Assembly (NCBI RefSeq): GCF_000244895.1
Contig: NZ_CM001441.1
Coordinates: 4,678,198 to 4,742,197, forward strand
Source of the DNA: Desulfosporosinus youngiae DSM 17734
GTDB taxonomy: Bacteria; Bacillota; Desulfitobacteriia; Desulfitobacteriales; Desulfitobacteriaceae
Reading direction: 5' to 3'
DNA: 64,000 nt
The notes under the pieces were generated by a model that did not search any database, had not been told where the DNA came from, and saw only the letters and a list, made by a program, of their open reading frames with translations. This document shows positions 46,594-55,229 of this stretch, in pieces; position 1 is the stretch's first letter, and each line of letters starts with the position of its first letter. Position numbers and translations under genes: made by a program.

Positions 46594-49071
46594 TTAGATC
46601 GCAATGTGCTCGGTTCTGGCAATAATATCATCTTGTAAATCAGGAGACAGCTCGACAAAGTAGGCACTATATCCGGCAACCCGTACGATCAACCCGCGGT
46701 ATTTCGAAGGGTCTTTTTTGGCGGCAATCAATGTCTCTTTATTAACGATATTGAATTGGATATGCCATAATTTCAGATCGCACCATGTTCGGATAAAGGA
46801 TACCAATTTTGCGGTTCCTTCTTCTCCGGTTACACAAGATGGGCTCAATTTGATGTTCAATAATCTGGCCGCACGATCTCTGTAGTTATAGTTCTTTGAG
46901 TTAAAGTTTGACATAAGAACTGCCGTAGGACCATTGACATCAGCACCATGGGATGCGGAAGATCCATCAGAAAGAGGAGTCCAGGCTTTTCTGCCATTAG
47001 GTGTAGCACTGACGACTTTACCGAATGGAACGTGAGAGGTGAAAGGGACCAGTCTTAGATCTAGATGAACACCAAGTTCCTTCGAGTATTGTTTTGTGAA
47101 TTTAAGGGCTTCTCTATCCACGTCTTTAGCAATCATATCAGAATAAGCATCGTTGTTACCATATTTAGGAGCATTCATAAGCATTTCGCGTATGGCTTCG
47201 TACCCTTCAAAGTTGCTCTTCGTGGCTTCTACCAGCTCTGCCATAGTTAGTTTCTTCTCTTCAAAAACCAGTTTTTTGATAGCCGCTAAAGAGTCGACAA
47301 CCGTGCCATATCCCATCAATTCGAAGTAACCAAGATCAATGCCGCCCTCGATGACTGGAGTATGCAGATCTTTACAAGTCTCCATGCAGAGGTCATGCAT
47401 CAAGGAACCCAGTGGGGTCGCGAAATGTTTGGGACGCATATTGATAATGATGTGTTGTTGAATAAATGCATGCTTCAGGAAGTTGGTTTGTTGAGCCAGA
47501 TAAGCCTTCCAGAACTCATCCCAGGTTTTAAAGTTCGTGGGATCTCCTGTTTCAAGACCAATTGAATCTTCCCCGAATTTAAGCATTTTGCCATTATAGA
47601 GAGTAAGTTCTACGGCTGCCGCAAAGTTTACATAGGGGTTACCACTCGTATAGGTGTCGCGGTTCGGCATTCGGCATTCCGCACAACCGGATACAGCGTA
47701 ATCGTAAGCTTCCTCGAAGCAAGCGCCTTTAGAAAGTAAGAGGGGAACAACTTCTTCGTCATTAATGAGTTTAGGAAAGCCTGTACCTTCCTTAACGGTT
47801 TCCGCTACTTCATAGAGGTAGCGTTCCGGGGCACGAGTATGAATCCGGGCAGCCAGATCAGGGTAATTCAGAGGAAATTCTTGTTTGGATTTCAAGAAGA
47901 TATAGGTCAGGTCATTGGTTGCATCTAAGCCATCCGGAGTTTGGCCGCCAACGGTAACTGCTTCCCAGTGGGCATACCCTTCATTAAAGGCGCCGCCGGT
48001 TGGAGAAAGATAAAGATCGATAAACTGAGCCATAGCAACCCACATGCATTCCAGTAATTCTGTTGCTTGGTCTTCATTGATGCGACCTTCTTCAAGATCC
48101 TTCTTATAATAAGGATAGAAGTATTGGTCCATCCGGCCGTTTGAAATAATCGTACCCGTCTTTTGCTCGATTCTGGAGAACATTTGGGTGAACCACTGAG
48201 ACTGAACCGCTTCACGGAAATCACGTGCAGGGTTTTCCGGTACCCATTCACATCTTTGAGCTATAGCTTGTAATTCTTGTTTTCTTTGGGCATCGGTTTC
48301 CTTATCAGCCAGCTCAGCAGCTAATTTTGCATGTCGCTTAGCCCAAAGAACGATTGCATCACAAGTGATAATAACCGCTTCCAGGAAAGGTTTCTTCTCC
48401 ATGTTATCTACAGGGCTGAGCGGATCAAGGGCTGCAAGCTTTTGTTGAGCCTCTTCTTTGATTCCTTTAAAACCTCTTTTCAGGACTTTCTCATAATCGT
48501 GAACCCACTGAATTGAGGAACGGAAGGTTGCCGTCTCATTGACGAGGAATCTTGAATTCAAAGGATTTTCGGGATCATAGGTTAATTTGAAGGTATCTTC
48601 GGGAAGAGCCTTTGCTAAATTTTCGTGGAATGTTTTACCCTTCCAATACGGCGCGATTTCCTTAATAATCACCTGAGCATCTTCCGGAGTGACGTCAAAT
48701 GGTGACTCAACTCTGCTCGGGAGTTGTTCAATTGCAACATCCAGGAAATCTCCGTCCAATTCAGGAAAGAGGATACCATAGCGTCCTTGATAGCCGGCTC
48801 TGCCGACTAAAAGCTGATGATCATCAATGTAAACCGTGATGTTTTCGGCAGTGTGTTTTAAAGCTTTGGCCCATCTCAATACGAGGGGCTGACCTTCTGT
48901 CTCCATAAAGGATTGAGTAAAGTATTTGGCTCTTTCCACATCAATTTTTGGACGCAGGTCTTGGAAACTAGTTAGTATTTGAAAGACCCTTTCGCGGCCT
49001 TCAAAATTTTTCTTACCTAATTGTTCTTCTTGGATTCTTTGTTCATGAGGGGATAAACAGCATGTCGTCAT
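46594..49071 (-). CDS. islA: Isethionate sulfite-lyase, glycyl radical enzyme (IslA/IseG)
   Basis: 825 aa from the ATG at 49071 (AAAGGAGT upstream); the 28-residue upstream extension is rejected. Thiyl and base residues are Cys463 and Glu465 in [10 protein letters not shown], and the radical glycine is Gly800 in RVAGYSAYF. Substrate-site residues Arg184 and Gln188 (FRSSIQWV) and Arg673 and Phe677 (RLVPFTSH) match R189/Q193/R678/F682 of characterised isethionate lyases, with C468, E470 and G805, all shifted by five. Splits isethionate into acetaldehyde and sulfite. No N-terminal encapsulation helix is visible. Lies between an MHS transporter and its activase. Confidence 0.92.
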   Translation of the reverse strand: MTTCCLSPHEQRIQEEQLGKKNFEGRERVFQILTSFQDLRPKIDVERAKYFTQSFMETEGQPLVLRWAKALKHTAENITVYIDDHQLLVGRAGYQGRYGILFPELDGDFLDVAIEQLPSRVESPFDVTPEDAQVIIKEIAPYWKGKTFHENLAKALPEDTFKLTYDPENPLNSRFLVNETATFRSSIQWVHDYEKVLKRGFKGIKEEAQQKLAALDPLSPVDNMEKKPFLEAVIITCDAIVLWAKRHAKLAAELADKETDAQRKQELQAIAQRCEWVPENPARDFREAVQSQWFTQMFSRIEQKTGTIISNGRMDQYFYPYYKKDLEEGRINEDQATELLECMWVAMAQFIDLYLSPTGGAFNEGYAHWEAVTVGGQTPDGLDATNDLTYIFLKSKQEFPLNYPDLAARIHTRAPERYLYEVAETVKEGTGFPKLINDEEVVPLLLSKGACFEEAYDYAVSGCAECRMPNRDTYTSGNPYVNFAAAVELTLYNGKMLKFGEDSIGLETGDPTNFKTWDEFWKAYLAQQTNFLKHAFIQQHIIINMRPKHFATPLGSLMHDLCMETCKDLHTPVIEGGIDLGYFELMGYGTVVDSLAAIKKLVFEEKKLTMAELVEATKSNFEGYEAIREMLMNAPKYGNNDAYSDMIAKDVDREALKFTKQYSKELGVHLDLRLVPFTSHVPFGKVVSATPNGRKAWTPLSDGSSASHGADVNGPTAVLMSNFNSKNYNYRDRAARLLNIKLSPSCVTGEEGTAKLVSFIRTWCDLKLWHIQFNIVNKETLIAAKKDPSKYRGLIVRVAGYSAYFVELSPDLQDDIIARTEHIAI

Positions 49072-49172
49072 ATTAGTACTCCTTTCAAATACACAATTCC
49101 GTCTGAATATTATTTGCTTGCTCATGCAGATCATAGAGAACTTCAAGGCAAGCAAAAACTATCAAGAAAAAT

Positions 49173-50504
49173 TTACTTAGCGCTCAGTTCTGAAACTTTC
49201 AAAGCTTGCCCCTTCTTTTTTCCATTTGCTCCAATCCACCATGCGGAAATTGCACTGACAACACCTGCAAAGAGAACGTAGGCACAAAGGTAAATCGGTC
49301 TTCCGTTTCCGGATGCCAGTAAGGCTGTAGCAATAATCGGGGTAATACCGCTGGCGAAGATTCCCGAAAACTGATAAACGAATGAGACACCGGTGTAACG
49401 TACTTCAGCATCAAATAGCTCTGAGAACAATGCAGCCTCCGGCCCATAAACCGCTGCATAGAAGATGCCAAAAGGAATGATAATCGACAACCACATCACC
49501 AGATTGCTTGCCCCGCTGTGACCCATCAGGTAAAAGGCCGGGAAAGCCGAGAGACCACAGATCAAGGAAGCGACGGCATATACTTTCGTCCGGCCCAGGC
49601 GGTCAGAAAGATGTCCAAAGTAGGGTATAAAGAAGCACATCACGATTGCCGCCATGGAAACTCCCAGCAAAGCATCTGTACGATTAATATGGAGTGATTG
49701 GGTGAGATAGGTAATCGAGAAAACACCAAAGATGTTGAAGCATACTCCATCAATGTATCTAGCACCCATACCTGCAAGAATGTTGCCAGTATGGTCCTTC
49801 CACATCGCCAAAAACGGAATTTTAGCTCCACTCTTTTTCTCTTTGACTTTTTGGAACTCCGGAGTTTCAACCACGTGATTCCGAATCCAAGACCCTACGC
49901 CAACGAGCACAATGCTGATTCCAAAGGCGATCCGCCATCCCCAAGCCATGAATTGAGCATCGGTCAAGAAGAAGGACAATAAACCAACAACCCCGGAAGC
50001 CAGAGTAAGTCCAATGGAAAGTCCAATCTGCGGCAAACTTGCCCAGAAACCTCGTTTGGATTCCGGGGCATATTCATAAACCATAAGTACTGAACCGCCC
50101 CATTCTCCCCCCAGGCCAATCCCTTGGACAATCCGAAGAGTCAAGAGCAGGATAGGTGCCCAGATGCCGATGACGGCATAGCTTGGAATCAAAGCGACCG
50201 CCACGGTAGAACCACCCATGATCATCATGGTTAATACAAGCATGCTTTTACGGCCAATCTTATCCCCAAAGTGTCCGAAGATAATACCACCTACAGGACG
50301 GGCTACAAAGCCAACTGCAAAGGTTACATAAGCAAGCATCGTGGAGACCACCGGGTCATCTGTCGGGAAATAAAGCTTATTGAATACAATCCCGGCGACA
50401 ACACCATATAAGAAAAAATCATACCATTCAATCGTCGCCCCAATGATACTTGAGATAGCAACTTGCCTAATTGCTTTCTTTTTGTCCGTCATTTTGTCAG
50501 TCAT
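49173..50504 (-). CDS. MHS-family (MFS) metabolite:H+ symporter, probable isethionate importer
   Basis: 443 aa, 12 membrane helices. MHS signatures: SSIIGATIEWYDFFLYG near the N-terminus, GRPVGG-type loop (FVARPVGGIIFGHFGDKIGRKSML) and GIGLGGEWGGSVL. Family members carry organic acids, shikimate, proline-betaine and similar. GGAGG lies before the ATG. First gene of the sigma-54 operon with islA and islB, so isethionate is the likely substrate, replacing the TRAP transporters of Desulfovibrio and Bilophila. Substrate is inference. Confidence 0.88.
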   Translation of the reverse strand: MTDKMTDKKKAIRQVAISSIIGATIEWYDFFLYGVVAGIVFNKLYFPTDDPVVSTMLAYVTFAVGFVARPVGGIIFGHFGDKIGRKSMLVLTMMIMGGSTVAVALIPSYAVIGIWAPILLLTLRIVQGIGLGGEWGGSVLMVYEYAPESKRGFWASLPQIGLSIGLTLASGVVGLLSFFLTDAQFMAWGWRIAFGISIVLVGVGSWIRNHVVETPEFQKVKEKKSGAKIPFLAMWKDHTGNILAGMGARYIDGVCFNIFGVFSITYLTQSLHINRTDALLGVSMAAIVMCFFIPYFGHLSDRLGRTKVYAVASLICGLSAFPAFYLMGHSGASNLVMWLSIIIPFGIFYAAVYGPEAALFSELFDAEVRYTGVSFVYQFSGIFASGITPIIATALLASGNGRPIYLCAYVLFAGVVSAISAWWIGANGKKKGQALKVSELSAK

Positions 50505-50714
50505 TGATTTTCCTCCACTATCAAATTTTCACTGAACTTAACCTATATTCTGCTTACTTTGAACTTGTGATAACTTGTTCATGGACTCAGATAATATTCG
50601 GACCATTCCTTGTAGTCACCCCCTGTTTAATGTTTCTTTAGGAAGCAGCGTCCTTATCCAGGCCGCCTTCTTCTAATTATAGAAAAAGCTAATCACGAGT
50701 CTTTATATTTTTAA

Positions 50715-50730
50715 TGCAAAAGCCATGCCA
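50715..50730 (-). promoter_or_regulatory. Sigma-54 promoter of the transporter-islA-islB operon
   Basis: The minus strand reads TGGCATGGCTTTTGCA: GG and GC separated by exactly 10 bp, matching TGGCAC-N5-TTGCA. Start predicted near 50704. A sigma-54 activator is encoded immediately upstream. Confidence 0.88.
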
Positions 50731-50780
50731 AATGCGAAATAACCCGAAAATAGTAGATTTAAGGTAATTCTTTGCAATCC

Positions 50781-50798
50781 TTGTGCATCTCTGCAACG
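50781..50798. promoter_or_regulatory. Candidate activator (UAS) site, weak copy
   Basis: TTGTGC-ATCTCT-GCAACG matches the TGTTGC-N6-GCAACA inverted repeat at 9 of 12 positions. Centred about 86 bp upstream of the predicted transcription start. Confidence 0.5.
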
Positions 50799-50840
50799 TA
50801 TTGTATAAACTGATGATAGTTATACGGTTCTTCAATAGAT

Positions 50841-50870
50841 AACGGGTGTTGCGATCTCGCAACACCCGTT
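50841..50870. promoter_or_regulatory. Perfect palindromic activator site (UAS)
   Basis: A 30-bp perfect palindrome whose core is TGTTGC-GATCTC-GCAACA (50847-50864). Centred about 152 bp upstream of the transporter start. It also lies 19 bp after the regulator stop codon and could fold as an RNA hairpin, but no T-tract follows on the regulator strand. Confidence 0.7.
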
Positions 50871-50888
50871 CTGTTTTGCAACGAAGCA

Positions 50889-52280
50889 CTATAAAAGTGA
50901 GTATTTTTTAGCTTTTCTAAAAATTGTTGTTCGATCGACTTTAAATAATTTCGCTACTTTCGCCACTGATCCGTTAATTTCAAGGGCGTTTTTAAGTAAA
51001 TTTTTTTCATAATCCCGCATTAACTCATCCAGAGACTTATTGGCATCACTCAGACTCGATCGATCCATGTCAATGGCATCACGAAGCATATAATGGGGCA
51101 AATCTGAAACATCGAGAATCTCTTTGTCACGAGTGACAATAAGACTTTGAATAAAATTATCCATCTCTCTCACATTACCCGGCCACTTATAGTTTTGAAG
51201 AGCGTCGCAAAACTTCTTCGTAAAATTAACTTCTTTTCTATATTTAATATTATATTTTTCAAAAAAGAAACTAGCCAATGGCAGAATATCCCCTTGTCTT
51301 TCCCTTAGAGGAGGTATTTGTAAAACAGCAACCTTAAGCCTATAGAATAAATCACTGCGAAAGCGGCCGTTTTTTACCTCTTCCTCTAGATTTTTGTTAG
51401 TTGCCGCAATAAAACGGACATCAAACTTTCTGACCTTTGTCGAACCCACACGAATCAATTCTTGATCCTGCAAAGCCCGAAGCAATTTGGACTGCATCAA
51501 AAGGGGAAGCTCCCCGATCTCATCCAAAAACAAAGTCCCTTTATCAGCCATTTCAAAGAGTCCGGGTTTACCTTTTGCATTAGCCCCCGAAAATGCTCCC
51601 GATTCATACCCAAATAGTTCAGATTCAATAAGGCTCTCCGGGATCGCAGAACAGTCCACCTTAAAGAAGGGTTCATCCTGTCGTAAGCTTCGTTGATGCA
51701 GAAGTCTCGAGAAAACATCTTTACCCACACCCGTTTCCCCGAGCATCAATACCGTTGCATCCGTCTTCGCCACCTTATCTAAAACATTCATCAATTGAAC
51801 TATTTCTTGACTTTCAAAGACGACCGGACCATTTTGCTGTTTCAATTTATCCCGTTTCTGGACTTCCCGGTATTTATCAATCACTTCTTGCTGATTAGAA
51901 ATTTGATCTTGAAGCTGAGAAAGCAAGGTGATATCCCTGACAAACGTGACAACTAAAGCCACCTTGCCAGCTTCATCAAAGACAGGGCATCCATTTAAGA
52001 TAACCCGTCTTCCTTCTTTAGTTACCTGAACCAAACTTTTCTTCTGGCCCGAACTAACGATCTCGGGATTTAAAACCACATCGAAATTCCCCTGGTTACG
52101 CAAATCCGTGACTAACTTACCCATTATCTCTTCTCTTTTCAACCCTGTAAGCTGTTCGTAGGTCCGATTAACCGCGAGAGTTTTGCCCTTGGCATCAGTA
52201 ACATAGATTCCATCACTCAACACGTCAAGTATTCCTGCATGAAGTTTCTTTAGGTCATGCTTTTTAATGGATTTCTCCAC
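50889..52280 (-). CDS. PAS-domain sigma-54-dependent transcriptional activator of the isethionate BMC locus
   Basis: 463 aa. PAS sensor about 15-120 (DGIYVTDAKGKTLAVNRTYEQLTG), a short coiled coil, AAA+ domain 155-390 with Walker A GETGVGKD (181-188), sigma-54 contact loop GAFSGA (228-233, Ser in place of the usual Thr) and Walker B LFLDEIG, then a Fis-type HTH at the C-terminus (AKLFKVDRTTIFRKAKKY). It sits between two sigma-54 promoters that flank it, so it most likely drives both isethionate operons. The inducer is unknown. Confidence 0.93.
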   Translation of the reverse strand: MEKSIKKHDLKKLHAGILDVLSDGIYVTDAKGKTLAVNRTYEQLTGLKREEIMGKLVTDLRNQGNFDVVLNPEIVSSGQKKSLVQVTKEGRRVILNGCPVFDEAGKVALVVTFVRDITLLSQLQDQISNQQEVIDKYREVQKRDKLKQQNGPVVFESQEIVQLMNVLDKVAKTDATVLMLGETGVGKDVFSRLLHQRSLRQDEPFFKVDCSAIPESLIESELFGYESGAFSGANAKGKPGLFEMADKGTLFLDEIGELPLLMQSKLLRALQDQELIRVGSTKVRKFDVRFIAATNKNLEEEVKNGRFRSDLFYRLKVAVLQIPPLRERQGDILPLASFFFEKYNIKYRKEVNFTKKFCDALQNYKWPGNVREMDNFIQSLIVTRDKEILDVSDLPHYMLRDAIDMDRSSLSDANKSLDELMRDYEKNLLKNALEINGSVAKVAKLFKVDRTTIFRKAKKYSLL

Positions 52281-52300
52281 TTAAGAGCCTCCAATCCTAA

Positions 52301-52318
52301 TGTTGCACAATGACAACA
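52301..52318. promoter_or_regulatory. Candidate activator (UAS) site
   Basis: TGTTGC-ACAATG-ACAACA, 11 of 12 to TGTTGC-N6-GCAACA. Centred about 184 bp upstream of the BMC operon start. Confidence 0.6.
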
Positions 52319-52400
52319 AGATGCAAATACGCCACACCACACTAATAACGATAATTTTCACAAAGTCACACTCGATTCGACTAATGAAGCTTGCCAAGAC

Positions 52401-52418
52401 AGTTGCAACTCTACAACA
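52401..52418. promoter_or_regulatory. Candidate activator (UAS) site
   Basis: AGTTGC-AACTCT-ACAACA, 10 of 12 to the inverted repeat. Centred about 84 bp upstream of the BMC operon start, matching the -86 site of the other operon. Confidence 0.55.
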
Positions 52419-52467
52419 ATTCTATCATGTTTCGACAAAAAACTCCACCACAACTCTTTTTTCCTAC

Positions 52468-52483
52468 TGGTATGGTTCTTGCA
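52468..52483 (+). promoter_or_regulatory. Sigma-54 promoter of the BMC operon
   Basis: TGGTATGGTTCTTGCA has GG and GC separated by 10 bp, as sigma-54 requires. Start predicted near 52494, giving a leader of about 37 nt before the ATG at 52531. Confidence 0.85.
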
Positions 52484-52530
52484 AGAGCTTTGATAGATCA
52501 TGGTTGTTGGAAAACAAAAGGAGGATATTC

Positions 52531-53472
52531 ATGAACATCATTGACTTTAGATTCAGGCCAAATACTGAAGAAACCTTATCAGGGATTGCCAATAGCAAAA
52601 TGTTTAAAGGACTCTGTTCCTCAATCGATTTTTCCAAAATGCTCCCTCAAACCGTTGGAGAAGTTGTTAAAGAACTAGACAAGTACAATGTCGTAAAAGC
52701 TGTCGTTACAGGCCGGGATTGTGAAACAACCTATGGTTCAAAATCAAATAATAAAAGTGTGATCGACTTTGTTAAAGAATTCCCTAATAAATTCATCGGC
52801 TTCGCTGGCCTGGATCCCCATAAGGGCATGAGTGCTATTGAAGAAATTAAGGCTGCAGTGCACGAACATGGCTTAAAGGGAGCAGCCATCGATCCTTACC
52901 TTGCTCAAATTTATGTGAACGATGCGAAATACTACCCCATCTATTCCAAATGCTGTGAATTAAATATCCCTATCGTCATTGCGACCGGACCTGGAACTTT
53001 AGTACCGCATGCCGTGATTGACCATGTTGCCCCTCGCTATATTGACTTTGTCGCCAGAGATTTTCCGGAACTAAAAATCATCATCAGTCACGGCGGATAT
53101 CCTTGGGTCAATGAAATGATTATGATCGCTCAACGCAATGCCAATGTGTACCTCGAATTATCCGAATATGAATTCTTCCCCCAATCAGAAGCCTATATTC
53201 AAGCAGCCAATACGATTATCAGTGATAAAGTCCTCTATGCGAGTGCCCATCCTTTTGTAGACTTCAAAGAAGCTTTGAAGAGCTACGAAAAGCTTCCTTT
53301 CAAACCCGAGGTTCTTGAAAAAGTAATGTACAAGAACGCTGCGAAGGTATTAGACTTGCCGGAAGTCGCGGCTCCCGCCGCAGTAAATACGGTCGATACA
53401 ATTGATATCCAGAGCATTATCGAAAGAGTGATTAAAGAACTCGCTGAAAAAGGTGCGTTAGCCGGCCGCTAG
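52531..53472 (+). CDS. Amidohydrolase-fold protein with degenerate active site and C-terminal encapsulation peptide
   Basis: 313 aa from the ATG at 52531 (AAAGGAGG upstream); a longer frame starting at 52300 spans the sigma-54 promoter and is rejected. Amidohydro_2-like TIM barrel, but the metal ligands are lost: the strand-1 HxH is R7-F-R9, the strand-5 His is Ala151 (IVIATG), and the strand-8 Asp is Ala239 (LYASAHP for LxGSDxP). Only His187 (ISHGG) remains. After a linker (about 276-290) comes an amphipathic helix IQSIIERVIKELAEKGA, an encapsulation-peptide type. So it is likely BMC cargo, non-hydrolytic or with a new chemistry. Confidence 0.85.
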   Translation: MNIIDFRFRPNTEETLSGIANSKMFKGLCSSIDFSKMLPQTVGEVVKELDKYNVVKAVVTGRDCETTYGSKSNNKSVIDFVKEFPNKFIGFAGLDPHKGMSAIEEIKAAVHEHGLKGAAIDPYLAQIYVNDAKYYPIYSKCCELNIPIVIATGPGTLVPHAVIDHVAPRYIDFVARDFPELKIIISHGGYPWVNEMIMIAQRNANVYLELSEYEFFPQSEAYIQAANTIISDKVLYASAHPFVDFKEALKSYEKLPFKPEVLEKVMYKNAAKVLDLPEVAAPAAVNTVDTIDIQSIIERVIKELAEKGALAGR

Positions 53473-53479
53473 GAGATAT

Positions 53480-53605
53480 ATGATGAATAATCTGGAAACT
53501 GCAGATCAGATCATCCATACCTTTCAAGAAAAGATTGACCACCCCCAAGGTCTGGAGCAAAAAAAGAAGGTTCCTTTAGGAATAGCACTTGGTGTAAAGA
53601 GGTGA
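53480..53605 (+). CDS. 41-aa hypothetical protein in the BMC operon
   Basis: ATG-ATG start with AGGAG just upstream, fitting exactly between the amidohydrolase-like gene (7 bp away) and eutN (4 bp). The sequence has a helical start (LETADQIIHTFQEKI) and a basic end (KKKVPLGIALGVKR). No family recognised. The tight packing suggests it is translated; it might be a remnant of a larger gene. Confidence 0.55.
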   Translation: MMNNLETADQIIHTFQEKIDHPQGLEQKKKVPLGIALGVKR

Positions 53606-53609
53606 ATAA

Positions 53610-53900
53610 ATGAAAATCGGAAAAGTCGTTAACAGTGTCTGGGCTACACGAAAGGCCGATTCATTGATCGGAGTGAAGTTAATGATCGTTCAGCTCTTAG
53701 ACCGGCCGGATGCTGAAGAAGGAAAATTAATCGTTGCTGCAGACATCATCGGGGCTGGGGTTGGGGAAAAGGTACTCATCACTGAAGGTAGTTCTGCCAG
53801 AAATATGGATCGCTTAAATGATTCGCCCATTGATTCCATCATTATCGGGATCATCGACGAAGAGAAAGATAAATCTAATGGGGTGCCTAATCATGCGTGA
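53610..53900 (+). CDS. BMC-P pentameric shell vertex protein (EutN/CcmL family)
   Basis: 96 aa. Family start MKIGKVVNSVWATRKADSLIG, with VAADIIGAGVGEKVLITEGSSAR. Pentamers cap the vertices of the shell. The only BMC-P in the locus. Overlaps the PduS-like start by 8 bp. Confidence 0.95.
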   Translation: MKIGKVVNSVWATRKADSLIGVKLMIVQLLDRPDAEEGKLIVAADIIGAGVGEKVLITEGSSARNMDRLNDSPIDSIIIGIIDEEKDKSNGVPNHA

Positions 53901-55227
53901 ACAATTAATTGAAAAAATTAAAGAAGCTGGTGTCGTCGGTGCCGGGGGCGCAGGATTTCCGACTCATATTAAAGTCGCTGCCAATGCTCAATCCGTAGTT
54001 GTTAATGGAGCGGAATGTGAGCCTCTTCTTCGCGTGGACCAACAGCTCATGGATGTGAAGGCTGATAAGATGGTCCGTGGATTAGTTGCCGTCATGAAAG
54101 CCACAGGAGCCAGCGAGGGGATTATAGCTCTGAAAAGCAAGTATAAAAGTGCCATCGCTTCGTTGGAAAAAGAAATTGCCGGCAAGCCAATCCGCATCAA
54201 TATACTGGGGGACTTTTATCCGGCAGGAGATGAGCACCTCACAGTCTATGAATCCACGGGCAGACTCGTACCTCAAGGCGGAATCCCCCTTAAAGTTGAT
54301 TGCGTGGTAAATAACGTGGAAACTCTCATCAATATCGCTGATGCCTTGGAAGGAAAACCCGTGACGGATACTTATCTCACCATTACCGGCCAAGTACCGC
54401 AGCCCATTACTTTAAGACTGCCCATAGGAACCTCTGTCCTGGAAGCCTTAAAGATTGCCGGACAGACCAACTTAGCCGGTATGAAGGTCATCGAAGGCGG
54501 TCCAATGATGGGAAAGATCATCGATGATTTAAACCAACCCATTACGAAAACGACTAAAGGTTTAATCGTCTTATCCATAAATCACCCTCTCATCCGGAAA
54601 AGAACCTTACCCTTTGAAACGATCGCTAAGCAAGCTCAGATCAGCTGCATTCAATGCCGTTTTTGTACGGATTTATGTCCGCGCTACTTGTTAGGACATG
54701 GTATTGAGCCCCACAAAATCATGCGCACCATCAAACATCGGCAAGGTCAGGAAGAAACTCTAAAAATGGCTTTAGCCTGTTCCGAGTGCGGAGTCTGTGA
54801 GCAGTATGCCTGCATCATGGGCCTTTCACCCAGAGCGGTAAATTCCAGAATCAAACAGGAACTAGCGAAACTGGGAATTAGACCGGAGACACCTCCTGCT
54901 GATCAAACAGCAAATCCGATGCAAGTTCATCGAAAAGTTCCGGTAAAACGACTGGTCTCAAGACTGGGATTAAAAAGTTACGACGTGAGTGCACCATTAA
55001 GCGAAGAAGAATACCCGGTGAATCAAGTTGAGATTAAGTTACGTCAGCATGCCGGTGCTCCAAGTCAAGCGATCGTACAGATTGGACAGCAGGTACAAAA
55101 AGGAGATCTGATTGCGGTCACTCCTGACAAAGCCTTAGGCGCCAATATACATGCCAGTATCAGTGGAGTTATCAAGGAGATCACCGACAGCATCATAATC
55201 TCCTCGACCGAAGGGAGTGACAAATAG
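53893..55227 (+). CDS. PduS-like flavin/Fe-S oxidoreductase (RnfC/SLBB family)
   Basis: 444 aa. N-terminal flavin/NADH-binding RnfC-like domain (GVVGAGGAGFPTHIK, NGAECEPLLRVDQ), an SLBB domain, two 4Fe-4S motifs (CIQCRFCTDLCPR and CSECGVCEQYAC) and a C-terminal barrel-sandwich region (PSQAIVQIGQQVQKGDLIAV). PduS homologues are associated with BMC redox balance. It is followed at 2 bp by a PduT-like Fe-S shell protein, so it probably passes electrons from lumenal NADH across the shell. Starts at the ATG overlapping eutN. Confidence 0.92.
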   Translation: MREQLIEKIKEAGVVGAGGAGFPTHIKVAANAQSVVVNGAECEPLLRVDQQLMDVKADKMVRGLVAVMKATGASEGIIALKSKYKSAIASLEKEIAGKPIRINILGDFYPAGDEHLTVYESTGRLVPQGGIPLKVDCVVNNVETLINIADALEGKPVTDTYLTITGQVPQPITLRLPIGTSVLEALKIAGQTNLAGMKVIEGGPMMGKIIDDLNQPITKTTKGLIVLSINHPLIRKRTLPFETIAKQAQISCIQCRFCTDLCPRYLLGHGIEPHKIMRTIKHRQGQEETLKMALACSECGVCEQYACIMGLSPRAVNSRIKQELAKLGIRPETPPADQTANPMQVHRKVPVKRLVSRLGLKSYDVSAPLSEEEYPVNQVEIKLRQHAGAPSQAIVQIGQQVQKGDLIAVTPDKALGANIHASISGVIKEITDSIIISSTEGSDK

Positions 55228-55229
55228 AG

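Larger units (their letters stand above)
50505..50888. other. Regulatory intergenic region between transporter and sigma-54 activator
   Basis: 384 bp. From the regulator side it holds a perfect palindrome (50841-50870), a second activator-like site (50781-50798), a sigma-54 promoter (50715-50730) and a leader of about 200 nt before the transporter. The leader contains a possible 22-codon ORF (50538-50606) and no known riboswitch. Confidence 0.75.

Noticed and set aside
46594-49155. Choline trimethylamine-lyase, propanediol dehydratase or DHPS lyase as the identity of the glycyl radical enzyme
   Set aside because: No N-terminal CutC extension, and the paired Arg/Gln and Arg/Phe pocket residues match isethionate lyase, with a constant numbering offset.
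49697-49982. 94-codon plus-strand ORF inside the MHS transporter gene
   Set aside because: Antisense shadow in the transporter coding region.
50689-50889. 66-codon minus-strand ORF after the regulator
   Set aside because: It covers the palindromic activator site and the sigma-54 promoter, and its composition is not protein-like.
52300-52530. A 77-residue N-terminal extension of the amidohydrolase-like frame
   Set aside because: It would span two activator sites and the sigma-54 promoter, while a strong ribosome-binding site precedes the ATG at 52531.
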